Positions 1 through 10,900 of a DNA stretch of 64,000 bases are shown one piece after another. This stretch comes from Timema cristinae (taxonomy: Eukaryota > Arthropoda > Insecta > Phasmatodea > Timematidae): positions 1 to 64,000 of the forward strand of contig JBCFYV010000490.1 in the NCBI GenBank assembly GCA_039000515.1. The letters are read 5' to 3'. Each line of letters starts with the position of its first letter. Within the stretch, counting starts at the first letter, position 1. Made by a program: the position numbers and the translations under genes. The notes below the pieces were generated by a model. That model saw only the letters and a list, made by a program, of their open reading frames with translations. It was not told the DNA's origin and did no database searches.

Positions 1-2511
1 AAACAAACAATAAAACCCATTTATTCTCAGTTGAAAAGTTTGGTTTTAAATATCTATATGCGATATTTATGTAGTGATTCATGTGTAAGATAAAGATTAT
101 GGTAGCTTTCAGCTAATACAAAGTTTTGATTTGATTCAAAGTTTTCAACACCTATCAAAATTATTTAATTCAATTAACTAAAATTTGATTCATGAGCAGT
201 CTTGACACATGTGAAAGTAAAATTATTATATGTATGGCATCTTGTAACCCAAAACTAAGTTTCTAAATTAGATACCTAATAGAAAACATTCACATTTTAC
301 TTGTAATGTTGGTTGTATTGTTGGTAATAAGACAGCTTCTAAAATGTGTTCTCTGTATCAAACAAAATTTAACATTTGAAATAGGCTATAAGAATTGCAG
401 CAACTCACAATAAATGTTGTCCCAGCTGGTTTTAAACCCAAGACTAAAGTTCCTTAAATATCCAGTAACAATACCATCTCTATATGTCAGTGTATTTAGA
501 ATAATAGGCAACCCAGCCAAAAAGGTCATATAATTTTTGCATTCTGGGCTGGCAACCTAATCGCATCAAGTGTGGTTTGAATATCTTATACCTTCATATT
601 ATAAAGTTAACACATTTTTATTACTAACAAGTGGAGGCATTCAACGTCAGATTTAGTCAAAGCATTGACAATTGAAATGATACTGAATAGGCATCACCCA
701 AAAATATTGACCAAAACAAGCAGAAAATCAACATTATCATGACCTACTATTATAAAGAATAACAGTTTCTATTTAATGCAAAGAAGAGGTCACAAAAAAT
801 GACAAATACATCTCATAAGTACTTAATATGAAGCAAAATTTTCTAATGATAATTTTAAAGAAAAGATTGTATGAAAATTTATGAGCCTTTTATAGCTCAA
901 CTATAACTACTCAATATCTAAATAACATATACATTCACATGTTGTAAAATTAATGTTAATTAATTTAATTAAAAAATGTGTACATTTTGTAAAGAATTTT
1001 GAATTGTAATTGTGACTTAATCAGAGCTAATCTTATTTAGAAAAACAAGTCATTTCCCTTTTCATATTTTATTTACTTAAATTGTTAAGAGAACTAGTAG
1101 GTCGTCTACATAATAAAATGTATTAAAAACCAACCAACGTAAAAACTCAATTTTTTTAGATTTTAAATATGCTATTCTCTTGCATAAGGTAGAAAAGTAC
1201 TTCAATAATGATTTAACAATAACATTTTATCCTATGATAGAATTTAGAAAAAACTAACAAACAGTATTGTGAAGTTGGAAAACAAGTAACTAACAAGCCC
1301 TGGAAAAAGCTCTCTTCCCCTTTGTTATATTACTGGTTCTTTTAGCACCGCGTCTTACTATCTGTTCAGGTTTTACACATTACTGTTAACTGTTGCTAAA
1401 AACATTGGGATAGTGAAATAACTATAATAAAATACATAATGGATATATTTGGTCAAATTATATTACCCACAGACGCACAAAATGTTAGATCAATCTGACC
1501 TATATGATTACTAAAGATTGTTCCCTCAAACTAGTAATAACACATTTTCAATGTTTATCCTGTAATCAAATAATTATCTCACAAGACACAGGTCCATATT
1601 ATTAAATAAATATAATCTTATCACTCTGCTTTGTCAATGAATGCAATTTAGAGGCTATTCACAATATATGTCCCACTCCAGCCTATCATACAAACATCAT
1701 GACTATGTTAACTTCATTACAAATTTGTTGTGACCTCGGATTTATAGTAATGAAACTTCCAAAATTATAAGTGTTTATATTTCCTTTTTTAAATCATTTA
1801 TATTTGATGTATTAAACCAGATTTTATACTTAAATTGGATGTGTATTTTTAAGTAGATATTTTCAGACTAATTTATACATAATTTATTCTTCCATAATTT
1901 TAGTATAAAATATACAGTTTTCTATTGTGTGTTAATTTGTTAAATTTGTCAACTATTTATATAAATAGCATACTAATGTGTAATTTATAAAACTAATCAA
2001 AACAAAGCAATACTCATTTTTTAAATTGAATGTTTGTTATTTATGTATAACATTTAAATGGTATTTTGAATAATTAAATTATCTTTGAAAAATGAGTTTT
2101 CGTGTGTGAAAAGTAACATTTACTATTTCATTTAACAAAATGTGATTGGATAGAATTGGAACCATGCATATGGACTTAAAGCAATTTTTAAATATATTTC
2201 ATGTTTGTAATATCAATTTGGGGTGACTTTTATAGGTAAGCATCCACTAGCCCGCATTGGATAGACAACATGCAGCAGAGTTTTGAGTTTTTTACATTAT
2301 TTTAAATGAAAATGCATTCACCTATTCACACCGTATGCATCAGATATAGGCAATGCCAATAAGAATTCCGAGTGACAGATTAAAATCCGATCTGTTCGGT
2401 GCATGCGGATGATATGATCTGGAATGCTGAGTAGTACACGCACTCCCCATCATTCACAAATTTATTTTCTCTATTTAGTTTAGACATGGGCAGCGCTGTT
2501 CACTGTTAGGA
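1..2511. other. AT-rich non-coding DNA
   Basis: No open reading frame, RNA gene or clear repeat could be supported here apart from the short SINE-tail fragment at 1341-1382. The sequence is strongly AT-rich without long microsatellites. Diverged transposon debris cannot be excluded by eye. Confidence 0.7.
1341..1382 (-). repeat. SINE 3'-tail fragment
   Basis: On the minus strand this matches the tail shared by the SINEs elsewhere in the window (GTAAGACGCGGTGCTAAAAG-like end). Only the tail is recognisable, as expected for a 5'-truncated copy. The side where the consensus has ACCCGAACGGGT is degraded. Confidence 0.6.
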
Positions 2512-3417
2512 CAGGGTGACCAGATGTTCAACTTTTCCCAGACATGTCCTACATTTTAACCCTCTGTTCGATGTTCAAGAAGAATTTTCAAAAATTGCAA
2601 AATGTCCTACATTTTGACAAAATAAATAAATTTTATTTTTAGGTGTATTTTGCTCCCAAAGTGATCTCGCTTTTATAAATCCTGCCATAAGATGGCATTT
2701 CAGTTATTACTGGCAGTCTTTGGGCATTTTCATCAGCAAACTAGCCACGCCCACACAGAGTTTATGTGCTCACATTCTATTGCTGCGTGTATAGTGCCAG
2801 GCAACCGATCCTAATTATTCACTGTTCTATCTCTAGATTGCATTTCTGTCTCTGTTCCTGATGGTGTATGGTCTGTGGATGTGTATCTTATGTTTAAATA
2901 TGCCTAAATGTAAATGCCAATTTATTGATAATTTATCTATCAAATACAAATCATTTAAACAAGGTAGAAACAAACATGAAGCGGAGTGCCTCATTTGTCC
3001 TGCAGGAATGTATGTTTCCATAGCTAATAAAGGTAAGCCAGTTAAATAACATCCTCAATAAAATTATTTTCAAACAGGTTAACTGTATTTTGTTTGAATA
3101 CATTTTGTTATGAATAATGTGTTTTATTCATTTTGAGCAAATATATTTTAAAATTTTATGAAGATTTCAATTCTTATTTTATATTATATTAAAAGTCTAA
3201 TAACTATTTTTACTAAAATTGAGTTTACTCTTTTTAGGGGTACAAGATTTGGAATTTCATCTCCAGTCTCAGAAACATAAGAAAAACATTCAGAGTGGCA
3301 CTAACATTGGAGATTTATCAAGTTTTTTCAATCAAACAAACAAATCTATGCAATTAGTAAATACAGCAAAGGTAGCTTTGGCATTTTGCACCTTTATACA
3401 TCATTAATCGTTTAGAT

Positions 3418-6068
3418 CAGGGGTTTCCAACTTGTAAGGGCTCGAGGGCCACAGTGGAAGCCTTAGGCATGATTGCGGGCCGCACTTTAATAATAGGCCA
3501 ATTTTCGTATAACTCTGCAAATAGAACAGAGGTACTAGTATGAAATAATATGTATTGTTTTATTGAAACAAAGGCTTAATCATTTTATTTGCTTAAAACA
3601 CTATTTTACAATTGCATAAAAGAGTGAAATTAAAAATAAACAAAAATTATTATACCAAAAGCAATTGAATTTCGAAGAAGAGCAACAATGTCAGTTTATT
3701 TGACTTAATATTTGACAAATGGCACCCAAAAAAAACTAATCCAAAGTCAAACTGAAATTAATAATATATTCAAAATAAAACTTAAAAAAGGACAATTTAG
3801 TGGGAGTATTGTGATCGATCAGCTGCCTCTACCAATGAACGAATGTCCACCTCGAGCTCTGTTGTTGCTAATCTCAAAAGATGCAGCAAGGAAGAATCTG
3901 CAAGTCGACTTCTGTACTGATTTTTAATGAATTTCATAGAAGAAAAAACACTTTCACATATGTACGTGCTCCCAAACATTGAAGTCATTTTTAGTCCAAA
4001 TTGTCTTAAGTTTGGATATCTTTCGCTGGATAGCAGTTTAAAAAAATGTGATCCCTTTTCTTGTCTGGTCTGTAGCAACGTATCGGCTTGTAGATCGCAC
4101 AGTTCAAGTTGTAGGTGTGGTTCTTGTTCCTCGATTGTAACACCAAGAGGATTCGTGTAAAGCTGTACACTGCTTTTCAGTGTTTCAGTTTCCTTGAATC
4201 GTGTGTTGAATTCTTCAATGATCTCTTGAATGTGTAAACTGAGATCTGAAAAATCTACATTTTCCTGATCTTTTGACGCCACTAATTGTAGACAGCAAGG
4301 GAAATGTGTCAACTCATTGTTTTCCAAAGAACGTTTGAAAATATTTAACTTATTTCGAAATCCATTTACAATTCCCACCATATCTGATACGACCTGGTTT
4401 CTTCCTTGAAGACTCAGGTTTAAGGTGTTAAGGTGATTTGTCATGTCTGTTAGGAAAGCTAACTGCTTTAAAAATTCTGGGCTTTGAATTTCTTCTTCTA
4501 GTTCTGTGGTATCAGACGAGACAAACTTATTAAGGAATTCAGGGATTTCCTTGCGAATAGCAAAAAACCGTTCAAGGCACTTTCCTGCACTCAGCCACCT
4601 TACATGGTTGTACAGCAGCAAGTCTCCATATTCTGCCTCAATTTCCAGCAAAAACTGCTTTAGTTGTCTATGCAAAAGGGCTCGATTTCCACCTCTTAAC
4701 ATATTAATAATTTTAACCACAAATTTAAAAACTTCCGTTTTCTTAATTGATTTCCCACATAACGCTCCCTGGTGAATAAGACAGTGGATCATAGGACACG
4801 TTACGCCATTTTCTTTTAGCAATCCCGTCAGACCTGTCTTCTCCCCTGTCATTGCTGGCGCTCCATCTGTCACAATGGTTGAACATTTATTGAAGCCTCC
4901 AACTCTTTCGACAGTTTTTTTTAAAGCATCATAAATGTCCCTCCCTTTTGTTGTTCCTTGAAGAGAACAGACATCAAATAGCTCCTCTTTACTGCTAAAA
5001 TCTTCGAAGGTGGTGCGTATAAATATTAATAGCTGACTGACATCTGACTGGTCAGTGCTTTCATCAAGGCATAGCGAGAAATGCATGCTTTCTTTAACCA
5101 ATCTAATCAGCGATTTTTCTACTTGTTCTCCCATATCAATTACCCTTCTCTGTACAGTTTGGTTGGAAAGTGGCACTGATTCAAATTTCTCAGCCATTTT
5201 AGCATCTCCAAAAGCTTTTGCCATTTCCATAGCACACTTTTTAACCAGACTGCCTTCAGTGAAGGGTTTTTTCGCCTTTGCAAGTTCAAGCGACACCGCG
5301 TAGGAGGCGTACAGAGAAGATGACTGATTTTGTAAGACTTTAATAAACATACCTGTTTGCTGTCTTAATTTCTTTTTGAAGTCTGCAACTAGTGCGTGTC
5401 GAGCTTCTTCCTTATATGTAGCATACTTGTCCTCATGCATTGTTGAGTAGTGTCGTTTAACATTGTACTCTTTTGGTACAGACACAATTTGCATGCATAC
5501 CAAACACTGAAGCTTCCCACTGTTGTTAGTAATTAAATAGTCACTCTCCCAGCTTTCCTTGTAAATTCTGTTTTCATTTTCAATTTTGCGTTTCTTTGAG
5601 TTTCCGCTCATTTTTATTCACGTAAAAAACACAAGCAACGGTACACTTTACACTCAACACAAAACAAAGCCTTCAAAATGTAAAGTAACTTGTGAAACTT
5701 CACTACACGTCAAGCAAACGCGACTGAGCCAGAGTGGAGACGAGAGGAGTAGCCAGCAAGCCTTACCGGGCGAGTCAATTGTTACGGGAGTGAAGGGGAG
5801 AGAGGTCAGTAGAAGGGCCCAACTACTTTTGCTGGGTCCTGCATTGTGCGATGCAGTGCGTAACTTGTAGAACGGCTGAATATTATTTCTTTATCAACTT
5901 CATTTGCTCATTTTTGCCTTATGAATATTAATACATTTTTTGAAGAGCTATGAAATATTTTTCGTAACTTTTCTTGAGATTAAAAAAAATTTCTTAAAAT
6001 GATTTGCGGGCCGCAAAATTGGTCTCACGGGCCGCATGCGGCCCGCGGGCCGCCAGTTGGAAACCCTG
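3418..6068 (-). mobile_element. Intact hAT transposon with perfect 8-bp target duplication
   Basis: The left end CAGGGGTTTCCAAC and the reverse complement of the right end, CAGGGTTTCCAAC, form terminal inverted repeats differing by one G. The 8-bp duplication GTTTAGAT is identical at 3410-3417 and 6069-6076. Both subterminal regions carry GCGGGCCGC-type motifs (near 3475 and clustered at 6005-6052), as is common for hAT transposase binding sites. The element is 2651 bp, carries one uninterrupted ORF and sits inside the older hAT-like pseudogene. Intact ORF and perfect duplication suggest a recent insertion that may still be autonomous. Confidence 0.93.
3797..5611 (-). CDS. hAT-family transposase (BED finger, DDE core, hATC dimerisation domain)
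   Basis: A 604-residue ORF with no interruption, the usual size of a complete hAT transposase. Near residues 35-60 is a BED-type zinc finger (LQCLVCMQ ... HYSTMH). The RNase H-like core follows: a first acidic block LCLDESTDQSD (about residue 182), a second STIVTDGAPAMTG (about 242), then the HCLIHQ and RWLS blocks flanking the helical insertion. The C-terminal block STYICESVFSSMKFIKN holds the catalytic Glu and begins the hATC dimerisation region. The family includes GTF2IRD2-, ZBED5- and FAM200-like domesticated proteins, but here terminal repeats and a target duplication surround the ORF, so it is a transposase rather than a host gene. The first ATG at 5611 directly precedes a lysine/arginine-rich nuclear-localisation-like start. 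The roughly 450 bp between this start and the right terminus are more GC-rich and may hold the promoter. Confidence 0.93.
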   Translation of the reverse strand: MSGNSKKRKIENENRIYKESWESDYLITNNSGKLQCLVCMQIVSVPKEYNVKRHYSTMHEDKYATYKEEARHALVADFKKKLRQQTGMFIKVLQNQSSSLYASYAVSLELAKAKKPFTEGSLVKKCAMEMAKAFGDAKMAEKFESVPLSNQTVQRRVIDMGEQVEKSLIRLVKESMHFSLCLDESTDQSDVSQLLIFIRTTFEDFSSKEELFDVCSLQGTTKGRDIYDALKKTVERVGGFNKCSTIVTDGAPAMTGEKTGLTGLLKENGVTCPMIHCLIHQGALCGKSIKKTEVFKFVVKIINMLRGGNRALLHRQLKQFLLEIEAEYGDLLLYNHVRWLSAGKCLERFFAIRKEIPEFLNKFVSSDTTELEEEIQSPEFLKQLAFLTDMTNHLNTLNLSLQGRNQVVSDMVGIVNGFRNKLNIFKRSLENNELTHFPCCLQLVASKDQENVDFSDLSLHIQEIIEEFNTRFKETETLKSSVQLYTNPLGVTIEEQEPHLQLELCDLQADTLLQTRQEKGSHFFKLLSSERYPNLRQFGLKMTSMFGSTYICESVFSSMKFIKNQYRSRLADSSLLHLLRLATTELEVDIRSLVEAADRSQYSH

Positions 6069-6447
6069 GTTTAGATTTATGGATTATATGCCTAAGCTAA
6101 GTGCTGAACTGTAATGTGACTCTGATATTGCCAAGAAAATGTAATGTGCTTGGACAAAGACTGAAACTATGATAAACAAAATTATTGGGCCACATTCTTT
6201 TGATGTAACGATAGAATGCTTAAAGCGAATATCTTGTTTTGGTGTCTGCACAGATGGTAGCAATCATGGATCTATGGAAATACTTATACTTTTAATACAG
6301 TATTTTGACTATAAAGTAGGAGGTATCCAAACTAAAGTTGTAGATCTAAAAACCAACCCCCAATGAAACTTCCAATATATTATCATCCTAAATAAGCGAT
6401 ACACTAAATAGGCTTGGTATTGTTGATAAATGTGTAGCATTTGTTGG

Positions 6448-6922
6448 CAAGGCCATAACCGGTGGGGTGGGGGTGGGGTTCAACCCCCCCTTAAAATTTT
6501 ATGAACAAAGTATATATGGCTTTATTTATGGTACAAACAATATCAAAATTAAGATATAAGTACAAATTAGGGGCTTTTTTACCATAAAAAGCACTTGAGA
6601 GAGCTTCTAGAGGTGTTTAATATTCATAAATTTTCCTAGCCTTTATCAATTAGGGGGTTATGTTACAAAAATAAAACACTCAGATAGCCTCTAACTTTTC
6701 CTAGCCTTCGGCAGTTTGGTGTTATGTTGCAAAAAAAATTATACAACTTGTAAAGGTGTTTAATATTTAGAATTTGTCCTAGGGGGAAATGTTGCCATAA
6801 AAAACACTTCAGATAGCTACTAGAGCTGTTTATCATTTAGAATGTTTTTTTAACTTCCAGCAATTGGATGATGTTTCCGTCAAACCCCCCCCCCCCCCCC
6901 CTGAAATTATTGGTTGGCCTTG
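6448..6922. mobile_element. hAT-type MITE with internal tandem repeats (copy 1)
   Basis: The ends CAAGGCCATAACC and GGTTGGCCTTG are inverted repeats, flanked by TTTGTTGG (6440-6447) and TTTGATGG (6923-6930), an 8-bp duplication with one mismatch. The interior holds several degenerate units of about 65-80 bp, each with a block like TTCCTAGCCTT then AACACTCAGATAGC and TAGAGGTGTTTAATATT. A long C run precedes the right end. The same family recurs at 51621-51991. No coding capacity is visible. Confidence 0.85.
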
Positions 6923-8010
6923 TTTGATGGTGCTAATACCAACACAAATTTTGGAGGACTTAAAAGGGCTGAGGGTAAAAATATTTTCACTCAATTAAGA
7001 ACATGTGTGAACAAGAATTTAATTGGTGTAGGCTGCAAAGCGCATATTCTTCATAACCCAATTCAACATGTGTCTTGATAGTTTGATTTGGAGTGCAATG
7101 TCATGAAATTGTACAATTATTTTTATATATGTGTACATTAAGAACATAACTTAAAAAGAATATTGTGAATGTGTTGATATAAGCTACAAGCCATTACTAA
7201 AACTAGGTGACTATCTCTGTTCCCAGCAATACATCCAATAGATGAGATGTATGAAGCTTTGCAATCATATTATTTTTATCTTTGTCTAGTCGACCGAGAA
7301 GTTTGAAGAGTGAAGAGTGTATTTATCTAGATTAAGTAGGACATATTTGTGACACTTAGATTCTTTAATGTCTGTTTTTCATGACAAAACCAAGAAGATA
7401 CAAAAGGAAATAGATTCTATAATTGACATAAATGATATAATAGAAAATGTGTCTTCCCTGCTAGAGAACCGGTATGAATTTTCATTTATTCCACTTAAAA
7501 CCAAAGAGGTGTTTCCATGTGCTCGGGAGGAAGGATTTGATAGTGAGGTAGATTGTTTTATGGAGGAAGCAATGTCTTTGTACGAGGAATGATTTAAAGA
7601 AATGGAGTGTCATTTGCAGATTTAAATTTTTTTAATGGGTGGATTTGAAAGGCAAGGTTCACTTTAAAGATGTAGAAATGTGTGTAGTGTTTTTAAATCA
7701 AAGAGGGTTAATAATTATTGAGGTGAAAGTTTGTGACCAATTATGTAATTTAAACATGTATATTGAACACAACCTTGAAAATTTGTCATGATAAGTGGGT
7801 TATCTATTCTGAGTATAACAAACATGGTGAATGGCATTCAGATTTACTGAAAATGGCAGATTTTTTTTTTTCTTACGACACAATGCCAATATTGAGAGGG
7901 TGTTTTCTTTAATCTCTACACAATGGACCATTGAGTGGAATAAGTTGGATGTAGATTCAGTAAAGAGTTTATTGTTGGGGAAGTATAATTTTATTAGAGT
8001 AGTTCATTAG

Positions 8011-8498
8011 ACAAATGTGTTTGAAACTGCATGGGTGTATGTTGGGAGGGGGGCTGTCAGGGGGTTGAAACCCCCTCTTGAAATAATGGCAACATTAACT
8101 ATGTATATAGTGTTTAGTCTGTTCTTCAGATAGCTTTTTACTGCGAATGTACTACATACAGTAGCCCCTAGCTCTCTTTAACAGTGTTTGAACAAAGCTA
8201 ATGTTGAGAAAAATCTGTAAGATTGTATTTGTGCCACTGAGGAAAAGGTGAAAGCTGATGCTAACGTTCCGTTCCATTGAGAACCAAAAAAACCTATATT
8301 CGTCAGCGGTGGAGTGACTGGGAAGTCTTGGGATGGAGTTTTGGGGGGGTGTAGGGAAGTTGGGGGGAGTGTTAGCAGGTCTCTCTGGCCATTATGAATG
8401 AAAACTGTAAGTCAGGGACCGAACTAAAATTAACCTTAACACTATTTAAACACTAAGATCATTTATTTTATTTTATCAATGAATGGTGGTCAGCCTTA
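8011..8498. other. Non-coding, short G-rich stretches
   Basis: No gene recognised. Around 8040-8090 there is a G-rich stretch then AAACCCCCTCTTGAAATAAT, which recalls the edge of the MITE family at 6448, but no second terminus or target duplication was found. Confidence 0.5.
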
Positions 8499-8885
8499 GG
8501 CTGTATCCGAATAGTCTACTTATGCGGCGGCGCGTTGGCTCGTGGCGTTGATAGCTGCATTGGCAATCACGTGGCCAAGTTTAGATCTGTCCGAATAGTC
8601 GCGGACTAGACCGATGCAGTTTTATCGAGGTTTTTGGTAACCATGGATACGAAAGCTACAAGCCATGCAGCGTTGGTGCGGTGTTTGACTGGAAATTGTT
8701 TTATTATTATCGTTTCGTCTGTTGAGCAAAGACTTACACAAATTATTCGGTAGGAAGCAGCACTGTGGGCCCAAGTGTGTTGCCGTTCGAATAGTTTGAT
8801 GCAGTCTTCACTATGAAAACCGCGAGAAGTGTAAAATTATCAAGACTGCATCAAGTCAAGTGTACTTGACTATTCAGATACAGCC
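8499..8885. mobile_element. MITE with 18-bp terminal inverted repeats
   Basis: The left end GGCTGTATCCGAATAGTC matches the reverse complement of the right end (GGCTGTATCTGAATAGTC) with one difference. TTA lies on both sides, which would fit PIF/Harbinger. The flanks share the longer string CAGCCTTAGGCT, so the target duplication could instead be up to 7-9 bp and the superfamily is unsure. The interior is GC-rich for this window and non-coding. Confidence 0.8.
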
Positions 8886-8888
8886 TTA

Positions 8889-9714
8889 GGCTAATAAGGA
8901 AATGCACCTTTGTTTCACTCAATCAGTCTTGTTGATTACAGGCTTATTGCAATACGCCCAAGATAATGAAAGCTTATTAAAAGTCTACAGCAGCAGTTCC
9001 CAATTTTTTATATATATATATATATAATTTTTGAAATGATAAGTTATTTCGTATCTCAGAGGTGCAGAAATATGATAAAAATTGGAAGTTTCCTTAAGTG
9101 TAAATTACCCTCATAGATATTTTCATGAAGAAATGAGAACTTCAATTTTGTTTTAATAGTAAACAATACATATATATGAATTTTAATAGGGTCAAGTTTG
9201 ATATAATATGTTTTGACACCTCTTCTCTAAAATATAATATCATTAATTTCAGGGTTGGATAGATTTCATAGATAAAGGATAGTTTGGTTCGATATCTCCT
9301 ATGTATCTCCTATGGGCAGTTTAAGCGATAGCAGTGGTTGTAAGTGGTACTAAAAGTCAAACCTGCCCATTGGCGCCACATTAAAATGTATTGTTGGTGT
9401 TTTTTTGGCTTGTTATAATTGCTTTCATATTACTAATTAAAACAGGAATCATACCATATATATATATACACATTTCATTTTAAATATTTAAAACATATGC
9501 TTTTTGTCAGTAGTTAGTAAGAAAAATATAATTTTTAATATATCTATATAAATATTATAGTAAATTAAAATATATTTATATACTTCTTAATAACAACAGA
9601 CTAAGAGCATCAGTTTCTTTGTCAACCAAGTAGAAACATTTAAACCCACGAAACAAATTACGAAAAATGGGGAGATATATAAATATAAATAAAAAATAAG
9701 TTTACCTCGTAAAA
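8889..9714. other. AT-rich non-coding DNA with a short (TA)n tract
   Basis: No gene is recognisable. A (TA)n run lies near 9009-9027 and another near 9455-9470. The rest is AT-rich with nothing I can assign. Confidence 0.6.
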
Positions 9715-10060
9715 ATTTGACTTAGGGTTTTTTGTCCCCCTTGTCGTAACTCACCTAAAAATTATAGAGATGTGTTTTCTTCATTCAAATTGTTCTGATA
9801 AAATGTACTTTATAAAAATAAATATATATTTGGGGGGGGGCTCCTGCCCCCTTACCATAATGCCTCACCTATGCCATTTCTTCACTAAATTAGTTAGAAT
9901 AAAGTTTAGGGCAGGCTTTCTAAAAAAAATACTTTAGGTGGGCTTTGGCTCACCTAAAAGTAATAGATGTGATTTCTTCACTAAAATAGTTCAGATAAAC
10001 TGCATTTTATACAAATTTAACTTTGGAGGAACTTCTGCCCCCATGGACATAACTCCTCAC
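9715..10060 (+). repeat. Degenerate tandem repeat, unit about 100 bp
   Basis: Three diverged copies share the blocks CTCACCTAAAA, TTTCTTCACTAAA, TAGTTCAGATAAA and CTCCTGCCCCC. They begin near 9750, 9865 and 9950. The units are separated by indels and a G run at about 9832-9840. Origin unknown; it may be the interior of a decayed MITE. Confidence 0.6.
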
Positions 10061-10227
10061 TTAAAAATGAATGAGAAGATATTTGGTAGAATAATTTGGG
10101 TAAGATGTTCTGTAGGGAAAGTTGGACACACAAACATGAGCCATATTGGTGATGGAGACTCACTTCTTACCAACAAATGACTAGCAGCAGCACCATATCA
10201 GTTTACATGGCAATCATTTGAGGTAGG

Positions 10228-10576
10228 TAGGGGACGTGAGAAAAGTAGTGTTTTTTAGTTTTTATATCAAAACTTTTTTAGCCCAAATAAATAAAATATT
10301 GCTTTAGTAGAAAAATATGAGTTAATTCTTCTTCACATGGTGATACCAACAGTTTTTAAATATATCTCAAGAGAATAACAGCATTATCTGATAAACTTTT
10401 TAAATGAATGAAAACATTTGAGATAATGCCTCCATTTTCGTTACAGATATTCAACAACAGCTGTTGATATTACTATGTGAAAACGATTTAACGCCATGTT
10501 TCTACTGAAGCAATATTTTATTTATTTGGGTCAAAATAGTTTTAATATAAACACTTGGCTTTTCTCGCACCCCCTA
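10228..10576. mobile_element. Foldback MITE (near-complete palindrome, about 350 bp)
   Basis: The left arm, starting TAGGGGACGTGAGAAAAG, pairs imperfectly with the reverse complement of the right arm, TAGGGGGTGCGAGAAAAG. Pairing continues through CCCAAATAAATAAAATATTG to the centre, where GCATTATCT and AGATAATGC face each other across a loop of about 30 bp. The arms are about 150-170 bp. TA on each side suits a Tc1/mariner-type two-base duplication, but the border is not certain. A run of about 20 C lies just beyond the right end. Confidence 0.8.
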
Positions 10577-10769
10577 ACTCCCCCCCCCCCCCCCCCCCTT
10601 GAACACATAAAATAATGTAATATATAACCATTTTGAGGTAGTAGCGACAATTTCTCTAAGTATTGAACATTAACGTTTAATGAAGAATGAAAATAAGGCC
10701 AAAGCCAGTTTTCTCGATCCCATTGTATTTGTACAATAAATGAGCTCTCTTGCTACAATTTTACATAAT

Positions 10770-10900
10770 TCAGAATGGAGAAAGTCACTATATATCTAGT
10801 CACTCAGAATGGGGAAAGAGTCACTATATACATCTAGTCACTCAGAATGGAGAAAGTCACTATATGCATCTAGTCACTCAGAATTGGGAAAGAGTGACTA
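10770..10900 (+). repeat. Minisatellite, about 36-bp unit, nearly 4 copies
   Basis: Copies start at 10770, 10804, 10842 and 10878 with TCAGAATGG, followed by AGAAAGTCACTATATNCATC and TAGTCAC. Spacing is 34, 38 and 36 bp, owing to small indels in the AGAAAG/GGAAAGAG block. Confidence 0.9.

Larger units (their letters stand above)
2512..8010 (+). mobile_element. Old hAT-like transposon, interrupted by two younger insertions
   Basis: The left end CAGGGTGACCAGATG at 2512 is a typical hAT terminus. It is followed by a spliced transposase-like gene that runs to a C-terminal dimerisation-type segment near 8010. No matching CTGGTCACCCTG right terminus was found, so the right boundary is set by the coding remnant and the true end may be lost. 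A complete younger hAT (3418-6068) and a MITE (6448-6922) sit inside it. Removing each with one target-site copy rejoins the coding sequence, so both arrived later. Confidence 0.65.
2861..8010 (+). pseudogene. Degenerate spliced hAT-like transposase
   Basis: A BED-like zinc finger (C-x2-C in AECLICP, then H-x5-H in LEFHLQSQKH) is split by an intron. The donor is AAAG|GTAAG at 3033 and the acceptor TTTTTAG ends at 3237; joining them keeps the frame. After the younger hAT, the RNase H-like core continues near 6080-6365 (segments CFGVCTDGSNHG and IQYFDYKVGG). After the MITE it continues near 6923-7090 (NTNFGGLKRAEGKN, GVGCKAHILHNP). A dimerisation segment (FSLISTQWTIEWNKLDVDS-like) lies near 7900-7980. 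Scattered stops and frameshifts between these blocks, plus the two insertions, make it non-functional. The blocks resemble the hAT-like family that includes ZNF862/DUF4371-type proteins; this is family-level recognition from motifs only. Confidence 0.75.
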
